A DNA stretch of 64,000 nt from Amycolatopsis aidingensis (GTDB taxonomy: Bacteria > Actinomycetota > Actinomycetes > Mycobacteriales > Pseudonocardiaceae). The notes under the pieces are model-generated. The model made no database searches, had not been told where the DNA came from, and was given only the letters and a program-made list of their open reading frames with translations. A program made the position numbers and the translations under genes. Below, piece after piece: positions 53,167 through 60,915 of the stretch. Numbering within the stretch: the stretch's first letter is position 1; each line of letters begins with the position of its first letter. The stretch lies in the NCBI RefSeq assembly GCF_018885265.1, contig NZ_CP076538.1, positions 6,360,001 through 6,424,000 of the forward strand, in the 5' to 3' direction.

Positions 53167-53724
53167 ATGAGCCGCAGGGCAATGGTGCGTCCCGGGGGCC
53201 GGAGCGCCCGTGTCCAGGAGTCGGTGCACACGGCCGTCCGCGAACTCGAGGCAGAGGCGGGACGCGAAGCGCTGACCGTGCCCCGGATCGCCACCCGAGC
53301 CGGGGTCACGCCCTCCACCATCTACCGCCGGTGGGGTGACCTGCACCGGCTGCTGTCCGACGTCGCAGTCGAACACCTACAGCCCGAATCGCCACCGCAG
53401 GACCGGGGCGGCCTCGCCGCGGACCTGGAAGTGTGGGCCGAGCAGTTCCTCGACGAGATGTCCTCCCTCCCGGGCCGCGCCTACATCCGGGACGCCCTGC
53501 TCGGCGACCCGGACGGCGGCAACGCAGGACAGTGCTCTGCGTATGCGGCCGGGCAGATCGAGGTGATCCTCGCGCGGGCCACCGAGCGGGGTGAGCGCAC
53601 GCCGGATGTGGAGACGGTGCTGGACCGGCTGGTGGCGCCGATGATGTATCGCATCCTGTTCCGCCCCGGCGGGCTCGGTCCCGATTACGCGCGACGGCTG
53701 ACGGCCGGGCTGCTGGGCCGCTGA
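53167..53724 (+). CDS. TetR-family regulator
   Basis: 185 residues from ATG 53167. Helix-turn-helix LTVPRIATRAGVTPSTIYRR-WGD near residues 37-60, followed by the ligand-binding part ending LVAPMMYRILFRPGGLGPDY, as in the TetR_C_16/TetR_C_11 type. Probably represses itself and the divergent hydrolase through the paired sites upstream. Confidence 0.88.
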   Translation: MSRRAMVRPGGRSARVQESVHTAVRELEAEAGREALTVPRIATRAGVTPSTIYRRWGDLHRLLSDVAVEHLQPESPPQDRGGLAADLEVWAEQFLDEMSSLPGRAYIRDALLGDPDGGNAGQCSAYAAGQIEVILARATERGERTPDVETVLDRLVAPMMYRILFRPGGLGPDYARRLTAGLLGR

Positions 53725-53736
53725 CGGCCGGGCGCC

Positions 53737-54627
53737 TCAGCGACTCAGCGCGACCTCCCGCTGCATATGCGTCAGCTTCTCGGGGTTGCGCACCGCGTAG
53801 AGCCCGGTGATGCGGCCCTCGTCGATACGCAGCGCCACGACGGTGTCGAGCTCGCCGTCCTGCCGGAGTACCAGCGCCGGGTAGCCGTTGACCTGCGCAG
53901 GCCCCAGTGTGGCCGTGGCTGGAAGCTTGCCCAGCCCGATGACCAGCAGGCGGGCCACCTTGTCGGCCCCCACGATGGGCCGCGGGATGGCCTGCTTGAC
54001 CCCGCCGCCGTCACCGAGCATGACGACATCCGGCGCCAGGACGTCCAACAGGCCCTGTAGGTCGCCGGTTTCGGCCGCCCGCTGGAAGGCCTCAAGTGCT
54101 GCCCTGGTCTCCGCCGCGGATGCGGGCCCACGTGGCCTGCGCGCGGCGACATGCTCCCGTGCCCGGTGCGCGATCTGACGAACCGTGGCCGGGTTCTTGC
54201 CGACGGCCTCGGCGATCTCCTCGTAGTCCACAGCGAACACCTCCCGCAGCACGAACACCACTCGCTCGGTCGGCGTGAGCGTCTCCAGCACCAGCAGCAT
54301 CGCCATCGAGACGCTGTCGGCCAGTTCGACATCCTCGGCCACATCGGGCGCGGTCAGCAGCGGCTCGGGCAGCCAGGAGCCCACATAGGACTCCTTGCGC
54401 CTGCCGAGGGTGCGCAGCCGGGTGAGCGCCTGGCGGGTGGTGACCCGGACCAGGTATGCCCGCTGGTCCCGCACCGTGCCGAGATCCACGCCGGTCCACC
54501 GCAGCCAGGTCTCCTGCAGCACGTCCTCCGCGTCGGCGGCCGAGCCGAGCATCTCGTAGGCGACGGTGAACAGCAGGTTGCGGTGGGCGAGGAAGGCCTC
54601 GGTGGCGGGGTCAGGGCTGCCTGCCAT
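53737..54627 (-). CDS. ECF41 (SigJ-type) RNA polymerase sigma factor
   Basis: 296 residues from ATG 54627. Sigma region 2 (FTVAYEMLGSAADAEDVLQE followed by TWLRW), the WLPEP linker motif (GSWLPEPLL), region 4 (LREVFAVDYEEIAEAVGKNP, then VRQIAHRAREHV) and a SnoaL-like C-terminal extension ending in the NPEKL motif (YAVRNPEKLTHM). WLPEP and NPxKL define group ECF41, in which the extension replaces an anti-sigma factor. The divergent carboxymuconolactone decarboxylase gene is the usual ECF41 target. Confidence 0.9.
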   Translation of the reverse strand: MAGSPDPATEAFLAHRNLLFTVAYEMLGSAADAEDVLQETWLRWTGVDLGTVRDQRAYLVRVTTRQALTRLRTLGRRKESYVGSWLPEPLLTAPDVAEDVELADSVSMAMLLVLETLTPTERVVFVLREVFAVDYEEIAEAVGKNPATVRQIAHRAREHVAARRPRGPASAAETRAALEAFQRAAETGDLQGLLDVLAPDVVMLGDGGGVKQAIPRPIVGADKVARLLVIGLGKLPATATLGPAQVNGYPALVLRQDGELDTVVALRIDEGRITGLYAVRNPEKLTHMQREVALSR

Positions 54628-54674
54628 GGTGGCTCCTCGTTACGTCTCGGCTGGGTCATCCACGTCATCCACCA

Positions 54675-54701
54675 GACACCGCGGCCGGCCGCTTTGTGAC
54701 A
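54675..54701 (-). promoter_or_regulatory. ECF41-type autoregulatory promoter
   Basis: On the minus strand TGTCACA (54701-54695), a 16-nt spacer and TGTC (54678-54675) match the reported ECF41 promoter pattern TGTCACA-N16-CGTC except for one base, 48 nt ahead of the sigma factor start. A second TGTCACG at 54746-54752 on the plus strand could serve the decarboxylase gene. Confidence 0.55.
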
Positions 54702-54814
54702 CCGGGGGCCTGACTCTGGGCGTGGCGCGCGTCACAGCACCGAACTGTCACGGCCGGTGGGTTCGGCGGCATCTGGTGTTCGTTCCGTGCAACACCACGA
54801 GTGAGGACGAGGCC

Positions 54815-55300
54815 ATGGAAGCCCGATTCAACATGTTCGAGAACGAGATCGTCGCCAGGTTCACCAAGCGGTTCGCCGGCGCGGGCCAGGTGATCCACCA
54901 GTCGGCGCTGCCGAACTCCACCCAGGAGCTGGTTTCGCTGCGCGCCAGCCAGATCAACGGCTGCGGCTGGTGCATCGACATGCACACCAAGGAGGCCGCG
55001 GCCGCAGGGGAAACCGCGGTCCGGCTCAACCTGGTCGCCGCCTGGCGCGAGTCCACGGTGTTCACCGAGGCCGAGCGGGCCGCGCTGGCGCTCGCCGAGG
55101 AGGGCACCCGGCTCGCCGACGCCCACCCGGGGGTCTCCGACGAGACCTGGGCCGAGGTACGCAAGCACTACGACGACGACCAGACCGCCGCGCTGATCTG
55201 CATGGTCGCCCTGATCAACGCCGCCAACCGGCTGGCGGTGATCGTGCACCAGCGGGGAGGCTCCTACCAGCCCGGCGCGTTCGCGGACATGGCGGGCTGA
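54815..55300 (+). CDS. Carboxymuconolactone decarboxylase / AhpD-like protein
   Basis: 161 residues from ATG 54815. The redox motif is complete: LVSLRASQINGCGWCIDMHT with the CxxC pair and downstream His, then the helical WRESTVFTEAERAALALAEE and ALICMVALINAANRLAV. AhpD-like alkylhydroperoxidase core; forms oligomers of helical units. Genetic partner of the divergent ECF41 sigma factor. Physiological substrate of these COE proteins is unknown. Confidence 0.9.
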   Translation: MEARFNMFENEIVARFTKRFAGAGQVIHQSALPNSTQELVSLRASQINGCGWCIDMHTKEAAAAGETAVRLNLVAAWRESTVFTEAERAALALAEEGTRLADAHPGVSDETWAEVRKHYDDDQTAALICMVALINAANRLAVIVHQRGGSYQPGAFADMAG

Positions 55301-55319
55301 CCGGCCAGCCTGCGAAACC

Positions 55320-55355
55320 GGCCCGGTCCGGGATCAGCCGATCCGGGGCCGGGCC
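55320..55355 (+). terminator. Hairpin terminator after the decarboxylase gene
   Basis: A 16-bp stem with two mismatches (GGCCCGG…GATC / GATC…CCGGGCC) and a 4-nt loop, 19 nt after the stop. No U-tract, as is common in high-GC actinobacteria. Confidence 0.5.
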
Positions 55356-55448
55356 CGCCCCCGGAAATTTCTCGGCGCGGGGTGTCGTGTTCGGTGGCTC
55401 TCGTTCGACGCACTGCCGACAGCACATCAACACCACCAAGGAGCACCC

Positions 55449-56024
55449 ATGCGCACCCTGATCAGCACCGCGTTCGTCTCGCTCGACGGCGTCATCGAGG
55501 GGCCTGGCGGCGAGCCCGGCTACCGCAACTCGGGCTGGACCGTCAACGACATCGAGTTCGAAGAGGCCGCCTACGAGATCAAGGGCCGGGAGCAGGAGGA
55601 GGCCACGGCCATGCTGCTGGGCCGGGTCAGCTACCAGGCGTTCGCGCCGGTGTGGCCGGACATGACCGAGGAGTTCGCAGGCTACAACGCGATGCCGAAG
55701 TACGTCGTGTCGACCACGTTGCGGGAGACGGACCTGGTGTCCAACTGGGGCGAGACGCACATCCTTCGTTCCCTTCCGGACGTGGCCGCGCTCAAGGAGA
55801 CCGAAGGCGGCCCGATCATCGTGCACGGCAGCGCCGCGCTGAACCGCAACCTGTCCGATGCCGGCCTGATCGACCGCTATCACCTGCTGGTCTTCCCGGT
55901 CCTGCTGGGCGCGGGCAAGCGGCTGTTCAGCGATACCGACAAGGACAAGCAGAACCTCAGGCTGATCGAGAGCGAGTCCTTCGCCAACGGGATCCAGAAA
56001 CTGGTCTACGGCCTCGCCCGCTGA
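55449..56024 (+). CDS. Dihydrofolate reductase-family (RibD C-terminal-like) protein
   Basis: 191 residues from ATG 55449. STAFVSLDGVIEGPGG at the start, MLLGRVSYQAF, TEGGPIIVHGSAALNRNLSD (GSxxL NADPH loop) and LLVFPVLLGAGKRLF are typical of RibD_C/YyaP-type reductases. NADPH-dependent; substrate unknown. Single gene between two hairpins. Confidence 0.88.
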   Translation: MRTLISTAFVSLDGVIEGPGGEPGYRNSGWTVNDIEFEEAAYEIKGREQEEATAMLLGRVSYQAFAPVWPDMTEEFAGYNAMPKYVVSTTLRETDLVSNWGETHILRSLPDVAALKETEGGPIIVHGSAALNRNLSDAGLIDRYHLLVFPVLLGAGKRLFSDTDKDKQNLRLIESESFANGIQKLVYGLAR

Positions 56025-56029
56025 CCGCG

Positions 56030-56072
56030 CCGGGGGTGGGGTCGGCCGCCGGGCCACGGTGACCCCACCCCG
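56030..56072. terminator. Bidirectional hairpin terminator
   Basis: A 13-bp stem (CCGGGG…GGGGTC / GACCCC…CCCCGG, with one bulged G) lies between the converging reductase and DoxX genes and can serve both strands. Confidence 0.6.
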
Positions 56073-56077
56073 GCCGG

Positions 56078-56464
56078 TCAGGCGGTGAAAGACCAGGGAC
56101 CGAACCGGCCCCAGGCGATGAATGCCGCGAGCGCCAGATAGAACGAGGTCACCGCCACGAACTTGGCACCGTCGCGGTAACGCACATGGGTGCTGATCGC
56201 GCCGATCATCAGCAACACCCAGCAAGCGGCCGTCACCGGCACCAGCACCGGCGCGATATCGAGCACGGCGGGCAGGATCAGGCCGGCCGCGGCCAGGAGT
56301 TCGAGGATCCCGAGGGTTTTCACGAATCCGACACCGGCGTCCGCGGTCCATCCCCCGCCGGCGGTCTTGCCCAGTTTCGCCTTGGGCACGAACGTCTTGC
56401 TGATGCCGCCGGTCAGGGCGACCGCGGCGAGCAATCCGGTGGCGATCCACAACGCGAGGTCCAT
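56078..56464 (-). CDS. DoxX-family membrane protein
   Basis: 128 residues from ATG 56464. Four membrane helices (LALWIATGLLAAVALTGGIS, VKTLGILELLAAAGLILPAV, VPVTAACWVLLMIGAISTHV, SFYLALAAFIAWGRFG) with the Gly-Ile-Leu-Glu centre of DoxX proteins. Role unknown; some members act with oxidoreductases in redox homeostasis. Confidence 0.82.
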   Translation of the reverse strand: MDLALWIATGLLAAVALTGGISKTFVPKAKLGKTAGGGWTADAGVGFVKTLGILELLAAAGLILPAVLDIAPVLVPVTAACWVLLMIGAISTHVRYRDGAKFVAVTSFYLALAAFIAWGRFGPWSFTA

Positions 56465-56534
56465 GAGGCTCTCCTTTGTTTCCGGGAGTCGGCCTCAAGA
56501 CACCGCCCGATCCGTCGCCGTGACACCACGTGAG

Positions 56535-56771
56535 TCAGGTCACCCCGGGGCGGCGGCCACGCATCCGGCCGGGAACCAGCGCATGCAGTTCACCGCCCGC
56601 GTGCAGCGCCTGATCGCAGGCCAGCGCCAGTTCGGGCGTCGCAGCCTTTCCCCCGTTCTCGACCCTGCTCAGATGACCCTTGCTGTAGTGCACGAGCCGG
56701 GCCAGCCTGCTCAGCGAAAGCCCCCGCGCCCTGCGCAGGCGCCTCAACCGGTCCGCGAACGCATCCCGCAC
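56535..56771 (-). CDS. Short XRE-type helix-turn-helix protein
   Basis: 78 residues from GTG 56771, with GAGGGGG upstream. DRLRRLRRARGLSLSRLARL followed by VHYSKGHLSRVENGGKAATP is a complete Cro/CI helix-turn-helix, with ELALACDQALHAGGEL after it. Only the DNA-binding domain is present; larger homologues carry a long C-terminal domain, so it may be a truncated or stand-alone form. Divergent from the Nudix gene. Confidence 0.75.
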   Translation of the reverse strand: MRDAFADRLRRLRRARGLSLSRLARLVHYSKGHLSRVENGGKAATPELALACDQALHAGGELHALVPGRMRGRRPGVT

Positions 56772-56900
56772 GGCGACACCCCCTCGGATCAGTATCGCAG
56801 TCCGATTCCGGTCTGAGCCCGCTTGTCCAGCATCTGTCCAGCTTTCGGCAGTCCCACCTCCGCCGCCGGATGGTTGTATGTTCGTATGGGGTTCGGGTGT

Positions 56901-57467
56901 ATGAACGAGCAGGCCGGTGTCGTCATGGCGTGGCAGCTGTTGAAAAGTGACGTCGTGCATTCGAACCCGTGGTTCGACGTCCGCCGCGACCTGGTGATCC
57001 GCCCGGATGGTGCGCGGGACGTCTACGCACATGTCGTCACCCCGGATTCGGTGACGATTCTGGCCCAGTACCAGGACGACAGCGTGGTCCTCACCCGGCA
57101 GTGGATTTACACCCACGGCGGGACGGAATGGCGGCTGCCCGGCGGGGTCGTCGAGGCCGGGGACACCGATCCGGCCGCCGCCGCCCGGCGCGAACTCGCC
57201 GAGGAGACCGGCCTGCGCGCCAGTAGCTGGCGCAAGCTCGGCGTGGTGCACGGCGCCGACTCGCTGAGCAATCACGTCGACCACCTCTTTCTGGCCACCG
57301 GACTGACCGAGGGACCGGACGCACTCCGGCCCGGCGAGTCCGACCTGCAGGTACGCAGGCTGGCATTCACCGACGCACTGTCCCTGGTGCGCGGCGGGCA
57401 ACTCCCGCACGCGGGCAGCGGCCATGCCCTGCTGCTCACCGCGTTGCGCCGCGCCGAGGTCGGCTGA
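56901..57467 (+). CDS. Nudix hydrolase
   Basis: 188 residues from ATG 56901; ATG 56925 is an alternative. The Nudix box GGVVEAGDTDPAAAARRELA-EETGL matches G-x5-E-x7-R-E-U-x-E-E-x-G-U exactly. The N-terminal KSDVVHSNPWFDVRRDLVIR and VTILAQYQDDSVVLTRQWIY are of the ADP-ribose/NDP-sugar pyrophosphatase type. Cytoplasmic housecleaning enzyme; substrate not inferred. Confidence 0.9.
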   Translation: MNEQAGVVMAWQLLKSDVVHSNPWFDVRRDLVIRPDGARDVYAHVVTPDSVTILAQYQDDSVVLTRQWIYTHGGTEWRLPGGVVEAGDTDPAAAARRELAEETGLRASSWRKLGVVHGADSLSNHVDHLFLATGLTEGPDALRPGESDLQVRRLAFTDALSLVRGGQLPHAGSGHALLLTALRRAEVG

Positions 57468-57505
57468 CCTTCCACCGCCGTTTTCCCTGGTTACCGGGCG
57501 TTTCC

Positions 57506-57538
57506 GGGTTTCCCATCCGAGCTGGAAACGGGAAACCC
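57506..57538 (+). terminator. Hairpin after the Nudix gene
   Basis: GGGTTTCCC at 57506-57514 pairs with GGGAAACCC at 57530-57538 across a 15-nt loop, 39 nt after the Nudix stop. The rest of 57540-57700 is AT-richer and contains no gene; it probably holds the promoter of the following small ORF. Confidence 0.5.
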
Positions 57539-57714
57539 ATTCCAATTCAGAAGATTCGAAACGTAACCTGAAAACGTCGAGAACAAATCGACGTCAATTA
57601 TCGGGTTCGCCACATTGCCCATTCGAAAACCGCTAGCGCGCTGCCGGCACGCGCTCATTTCGAATGACAGGGACGGCGAATCAAGCGAATCGAATCGACG
57701 GAAGGAAGCAAAAC

Positions 57715-57771
57715 ATGGAACCGCACGCCCTCATCGAGCTGCTCACCGTTCTGTTCACCGTGTTCGGCTGA
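57715..57771 (+). CDS. 18-residue peptide ORF
   Basis: ATG 57715 with GGAAGGAAG upstream encodes MEPHALIELLTVLFTVFG and stops at 57771. A perfect 15-bp hairpin begins 10 nt later, so the ORF has its own ribosome-binding site and terminator and is preceded by about 170 nt of AT-richer leader. The peptide is hydrophobic and would be a membrane-active, signalling or leader peptide. No homologue can be checked here. Confidence 0.5.
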   Translation: MEPHALIELLTVLFTVFG

Positions 57772-57780
57772 CCGGAAACC

Positions 57781-57823
57781 GGGCCGGGGTTACGGTCGCC
57801 ACTGGATGCCGTAACCCCGGCCC
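57781..57823. terminator. Perfect 15-bp bidirectional terminator
   Basis: GGGCCGGGGTTACGG at 57781-57795 pairs without mismatch with 57809-57823 over a 13-nt loop. It ends both the small ORF and the converging gene, whose stop (57790-57792) lies inside the stem. Confidence 0.75.
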
Positions 57824-58743
57824 GGCCGGGGTTCGGTGAAGGAGGCGGCGACCTCGCCCACCCCGTTCACCGTAAGCTGATCGGCACCGGGCTCGCCCTC
57901 GTCGGCGTCCCGGTGAAACACATCGGACAGCCGCCACACCGCTTCCGGAATCCGTTCCAAACCGAACCGGATCACCAGGTCGAACCGTTCGCACCGGCGT
58001 TCCGGCCAGAACACATAGGTCGGCCGCATCGCCTGCCCCTGCGGAATGCGAACCTCCAGCGAGAACGTGTGGGTCTGTCCCGCCTGAAGCCGCTCAGGCA
58101 GCTGGAGGCCCATCAGGAACCGACGCGCGGAGGGGCGCTCCGTACTGGCCAGCACCGCCCCGTGCACCACGCGCACGTCGAGATCGGCGGGCCTCCCTTC
58201 GGGACCGCGCGGAATGCTGATCGACCACGGGATCCATTCGATCCCGTCCTTGGCGGCCACGATCTCCCTGCGCTCGGTACAGACCGGCGTCGGGCCGTCC
58301 ATGCGCAGCACCGCGGAGAAATGCCGGACATGCCACGTGTGGTCCCGCTCGCCACCGTGGTCCGGCACCGGCTGCCGTCCCGCGGCCTCGACCAGCCTGG
58401 TCAGCCCGGTGTCCATCCGCCTGCGGATCGTGCGCACATCCCTGCTGGCCCCGCGCGCGAGCCAGCGCACCCGGTCACCGAGAAACGGCTGCTGCGCCTC
58501 GTTGTTCAGGCCGAGCGAGGTCGCGGTCGCGGTCCGCAGGTCCTCCGGAAAGCTTTCGATCTTGCCGAGTACCCAGCTGCGGATACGTTCCCTGATCATT
58601 TCGGCGCCGTCGTCCTTGCTGATCCCGCACAGTTCCCGCAGCGCGGGCCCGACCACGCGATCCAGGCCGGGGGCATGCAGGCCACGGCCCCGGCGCAGCA
58701 GTTTGAACTCGTCCATCAGCTGGTTCGACGAAAGCGTCATCAC
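57790..58743 (-). CDS. Hypothetical actinobacterial protein
   Basis: 317 residues from ATG 58743. The N-terminal 110 residues are helical and basic (FKLLRRGRGLHAPGLDRVVG, RIRSWVLGKIESFPEDLRTA), reminiscent of a DNA-binding or adaptor region; the C-terminal 180 residues are a beta-rich domain (RHFSAVLRMDGPTPVCTERR, IEWIPWSISIPRGPEGRPAD, HTFSLEVRIPQGQAMRPTYV). I do not recognise the family with confidence. It converges on the 18-residue peptide ORF and shares its terminator, which may or may not be meaningful. Confidence 0.65.
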   Translation of the reverse strand: MMTLSSNQLMDEFKLLRRGRGLHAPGLDRVVGPALRELCGISKDDGAEMIRERIRSWVLGKIESFPEDLRTATATSLGLNNEAQQPFLGDRVRWLARGASRDVRTIRRRMDTGLTRLVEAAGRQPVPDHGGERDHTWHVRHFSAVLRMDGPTPVCTERREIVAAKDGIEWIPWSISIPRGPEGRPADLDVRVVHGAVLASTERPSARRFLMGLQLPERLQAGQTHTFSLEVRIPQGQAMRPTYVFWPERRCERFDLVIRFGLERIPEAVWRLSDVFHRDADEGEPGADQLTVNGVGEVAASFTEPRPGRGYGIQWRP

Positions 58744-58855
58744 GCCCTCCGCTCCGACCGAAACTGGCGTCCCGAGTGTATGACACCACGGTCCCGGCCC
58801 TATCCCGGCGGCCGCGCGGGAAACCCGCCGCGGCTGCGCCGAAATCGTGATCTTT

Positions 58856-59179
58856 CTACGGCGGCCCGAATCGTTCCGGTCGAATGATCATTCCGTTTCG
58901 GCGGGCCGGGAGAGCTGGTAGGGCACCGCCGGACCGGCCCGCCGTGTCCCCCTCCGAACGCACGGCGGGCACGGTGGTGCTGGTGCCACGGGCCGCATCC
59001 CCCAAAGCGGCCCGTGGCCTGCCCAGGACGAGCTCCAGCAACTCACCAGGAACGGTCCGGCGGGCGTCGATACAGCCGAGCGTCGCCAGCAAAGTCGCCT
59101 CCCTGTTGCGAGCACCCGCATGGCGTAATTCATAGCCCAATCGAAGGCTCAGCGGGACCCCGTTCGGCCCATTGGTCAT
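58856..59179 (-). CDS. Small hypothetical protein, doubtful
   Basis: 107 codons from ATG 59179. The first 60 (LGYELRHAGARNREATLLAT followed by LGCIDARRTVPGELLELVLG) look coding; the rest is less convincing. Not recognised. Ribosome-binding site weak. Confidence 0.35.
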   Translation of the reverse strand: MTNGPNGVPLSLRLGYELRHAGARNREATLLATLGCIDARRTVPGELLELVLGRPRAALGDAARGTSTTVPAVRSEGDTAGRSGGALPALPARRNGMIIRPERFGPP

Positions 59180-59234
59180 TTATTGACCACTATCTGTCTC
59201 TTGATCATTGCTCCGGTCGCCGGATGTTTTCCGA

Positions 59235-59735
59235 TCAATCACGGGTGGACCGAAGCTGGTCCCGCAACACCTCGTCCAGGCGTTCCATGGAGTCGTTGAT
59301 GCCGTGCTCCATCCCGCTCTCCAGCGCCATGTCCCTGGCCTGCACCGAGGGGTACACCGAGTGGGTAAGCACCCTGGTCCGGCCACCGAGGTCCTCGAAG
59401 GACAGTGACTCGAGGCAGGGGTTGCCGGGGGCACCCTCGAACTCGAACGTCTGTACCACTCGCCTGGGCTCGGTCACCTCGTGGAAGACGCCGTGGAAGC
59501 CGAACTCGGCGCCCTCGGTGTCGCGGTGCACGTAGCGGTACCTGCCACCGGTGCGCGCCTCGTGTTCGATGATCTTCAGCTCCAGCTCGCGCGGCCCGAG
59601 CCAGTTCACCAGGATCTCCGGGTCGGTCCAGGCGCGGAACACGCGCTCCACCGGCGCCTCGAACTCGCGCTCGATCTCGATGAACGGGGTTCCCGGCTGG
59701 GCGGTGATCGTGGTCGGGTTCCGGTGCTCGCTCAT
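59235..59735 (-). CDS. SRPBCC (AHSA1-like) protein
   Basis: 166 residues from ATG 59735, overlapping the ArsR stop as ATGA. FIEIEREFEAPVERVFRAWT with DPEILVNWLGPRELELK, then GGRYRYVHRDTEGAEFGFHG and TRVLTHSVYPSVQARDMALE … GINDSMERLDEVL are typical of the AHSA1/START-like ligand-binding fold. Often paired with ArsR repressors, as here; ligand unknown. Confidence 0.9.
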   Translation of the reverse strand: MSEHRNPTTITAQPGTPFIEIEREFEAPVERVFRAWTDPEILVNWLGPRELELKIIEHEARTGGRYRYVHRDTEGAEFGFHGVFHEVTEPRRVVQTFEFEGAPGNPCLESLSFEDLGGRTRVLTHSVYPSVQARDMALESGMEHGINDSMERLDEVLRDQLRSTRD

Positions 59736-60079
59736 TTTTCCTGCTCCTTCATTGTTTCCAGTACGGCATCGAGCCGGCGGTACTGCCGCTCGAGGTTGAG
59801 CCGATGGGTGTCGATCCAGCTCGTCAATGTCTCCAGCGCCGCGGCCTCCAGGTGACAGGGGCGACGCTGACCCTCGCGGCTGCGGGTGATCAGCCCGGCC
59901 GACTCCAGCACCTGGATGTGCCGGGACACGGCCTGCTTGGTGATCGGGAACGGCTCGGCCAGCTCGTTGACGGTCGCGTCGCCGTGGGAGAGCCGGGCGA
60001 TCAGCGCCCGCCGGACCGGATCACCCAGTGCCGTGAACGCCCGGTCCAGCCACTCCTCCACATCTTCGTCAACCGCCAT
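59732..60079 (-). CDS. ArsR-family repressor
   Basis: 115 residues from ATG 60079; a TTG at 60088 is less likely. Winged helix: FTALGDPVRRALIARLSHGD, ATVNELAEPFPITKQAVSRH, IQVLESAGLITRSREGQRRP. Metal-binding Cys of classical ArsR are missing, so it senses something else. Operon with the SRPBCC gene, under the repeated operator just upstream. Confidence 0.9.
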   Translation of the reverse strand: MAVDEDVEEWLDRAFTALGDPVRRALIARLSHGDATVNELAEPFPITKQAVSRHIQVLESAGLITRSREGQRRPCHLEAAALETLTSWIDTHRLNLERQYRRLDAVLETMKEQEK

Positions 60080-60080
60080 C

Positions 60081-60119
60081 TTTATCAACCAATCTGTTTA
60101 TCAACGAACTGGTTGATAA
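60081..60119. promoter_or_regulatory. ArsR operator: three TTATCAAC half-sites
   Basis: TTTATCAAC at 60081-60089 and 60097-60105 in direct order, and GTTGATAA at 60112-60119 inverted, at regular 6-7 nt spacing, ending 2 nt before the ArsR start codon. A typical autoregulatory ArsR site. Confidence 0.65.
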
Positions 60120-60242
60120 CCTAGCCGACGTGCGCCGCACCGTCAAGCCGGATGGCCGAGGAGGACCCCGACGAAAGTCAGGGACGGCCGCTGCCGTTGG
60201 TGCACCGCGCCGGGGCGCACGCTTGCCCTAGCGTCGGCGGGA

Positions 60243-60887
60243 ATGGAAAGACAATCACCAGAACCCGTGCTGACCAGCGGGAACATCGAGGATGTTCCGG
60301 ACGCCAGCGCCGCGCTGTACCGGGAGATCGTGGATCTGGCCGCGGGCACCCCTTCCTGGCTGCAGTCCTTCGCCGGGTTCTTCACCGATGCCGCGATCGT
60401 GCTACTGGCCGGGTTGATGGTGCTGTGCTGGTGGCGCGCCCGGCGACTGCCTGCCCGCACGATGGCGGTGACAGTGCTGGCCCCGGCAGCCACCGTCCTC
60501 GCCTACGGGCTGAGCGAGATCCTCAAACTGGTCAAGCAGGTGGAACGCCCCTGCCGCACGCTGCCCGAGGTGGTACCGATCGTGGACTGCCCGCCGCCAG
60601 GCGACTGGTCCTTCCCCAGCAACCACGCGGTGGTCGCGGGCGGTGCCGCGGTCGGCATCCTGCTGGCCTGGCGGGCACTGGGCGCGCTCGCGCTCCCGAT
60701 CGGCCTCACCGCCGCGGCCTCCCGGGTTTTCGTCGGCGCGCACTACCCGCATGACGTGGTGGTCGGACTGCTGCTCGGCGCGCTCGTGGTGGGTGTGCTG
60801 ACCGGACTGCTGCTGCGGCCCGCCACCGAGCTGATCACGCGGCTGCGCGAGCGGCAGCGGACCGGAGCGCCGCGACAACCCTATTGA
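60243..60887 (+). CDS. PAP2-family membrane phosphatase
   Basis: 214 residues from ATG 60243. About five membrane helices and the three-part acid phosphatase signature: KLVKQVERPCRTL (K-x6-RP), SFPSNHAVVAGGAAV (PSGH-like, with Asn in place of Gly) and SRVFVGAHYPHDVVVGLLLG (SR-x5-H-x3-D). Resembles undecaprenyl-diphosphate or decaprenyl-phosphoryl sugar phosphatases. Active site outside the membrane. Confidence 0.88.
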   Translation: MERQSPEPVLTSGNIEDVPDASAALYREIVDLAAGTPSWLQSFAGFFTDAAIVLLAGLMVLCWWRARRLPARTMAVTVLAPAATVLAYGLSEILKLVKQVERPCRTLPEVVPIVDCPPPGDWSFPSNHAVVAGGAAVGILLAWRALGALALPIGLTAAASRVFVGAHYPHDVVVGLLLGALVVGVLTGLLLRPATELITRLRERQRTGAPRQPY

Positions 60888-60915
60888 ACATAATTTTCGA
60901 TTACACTGCGCCGGT

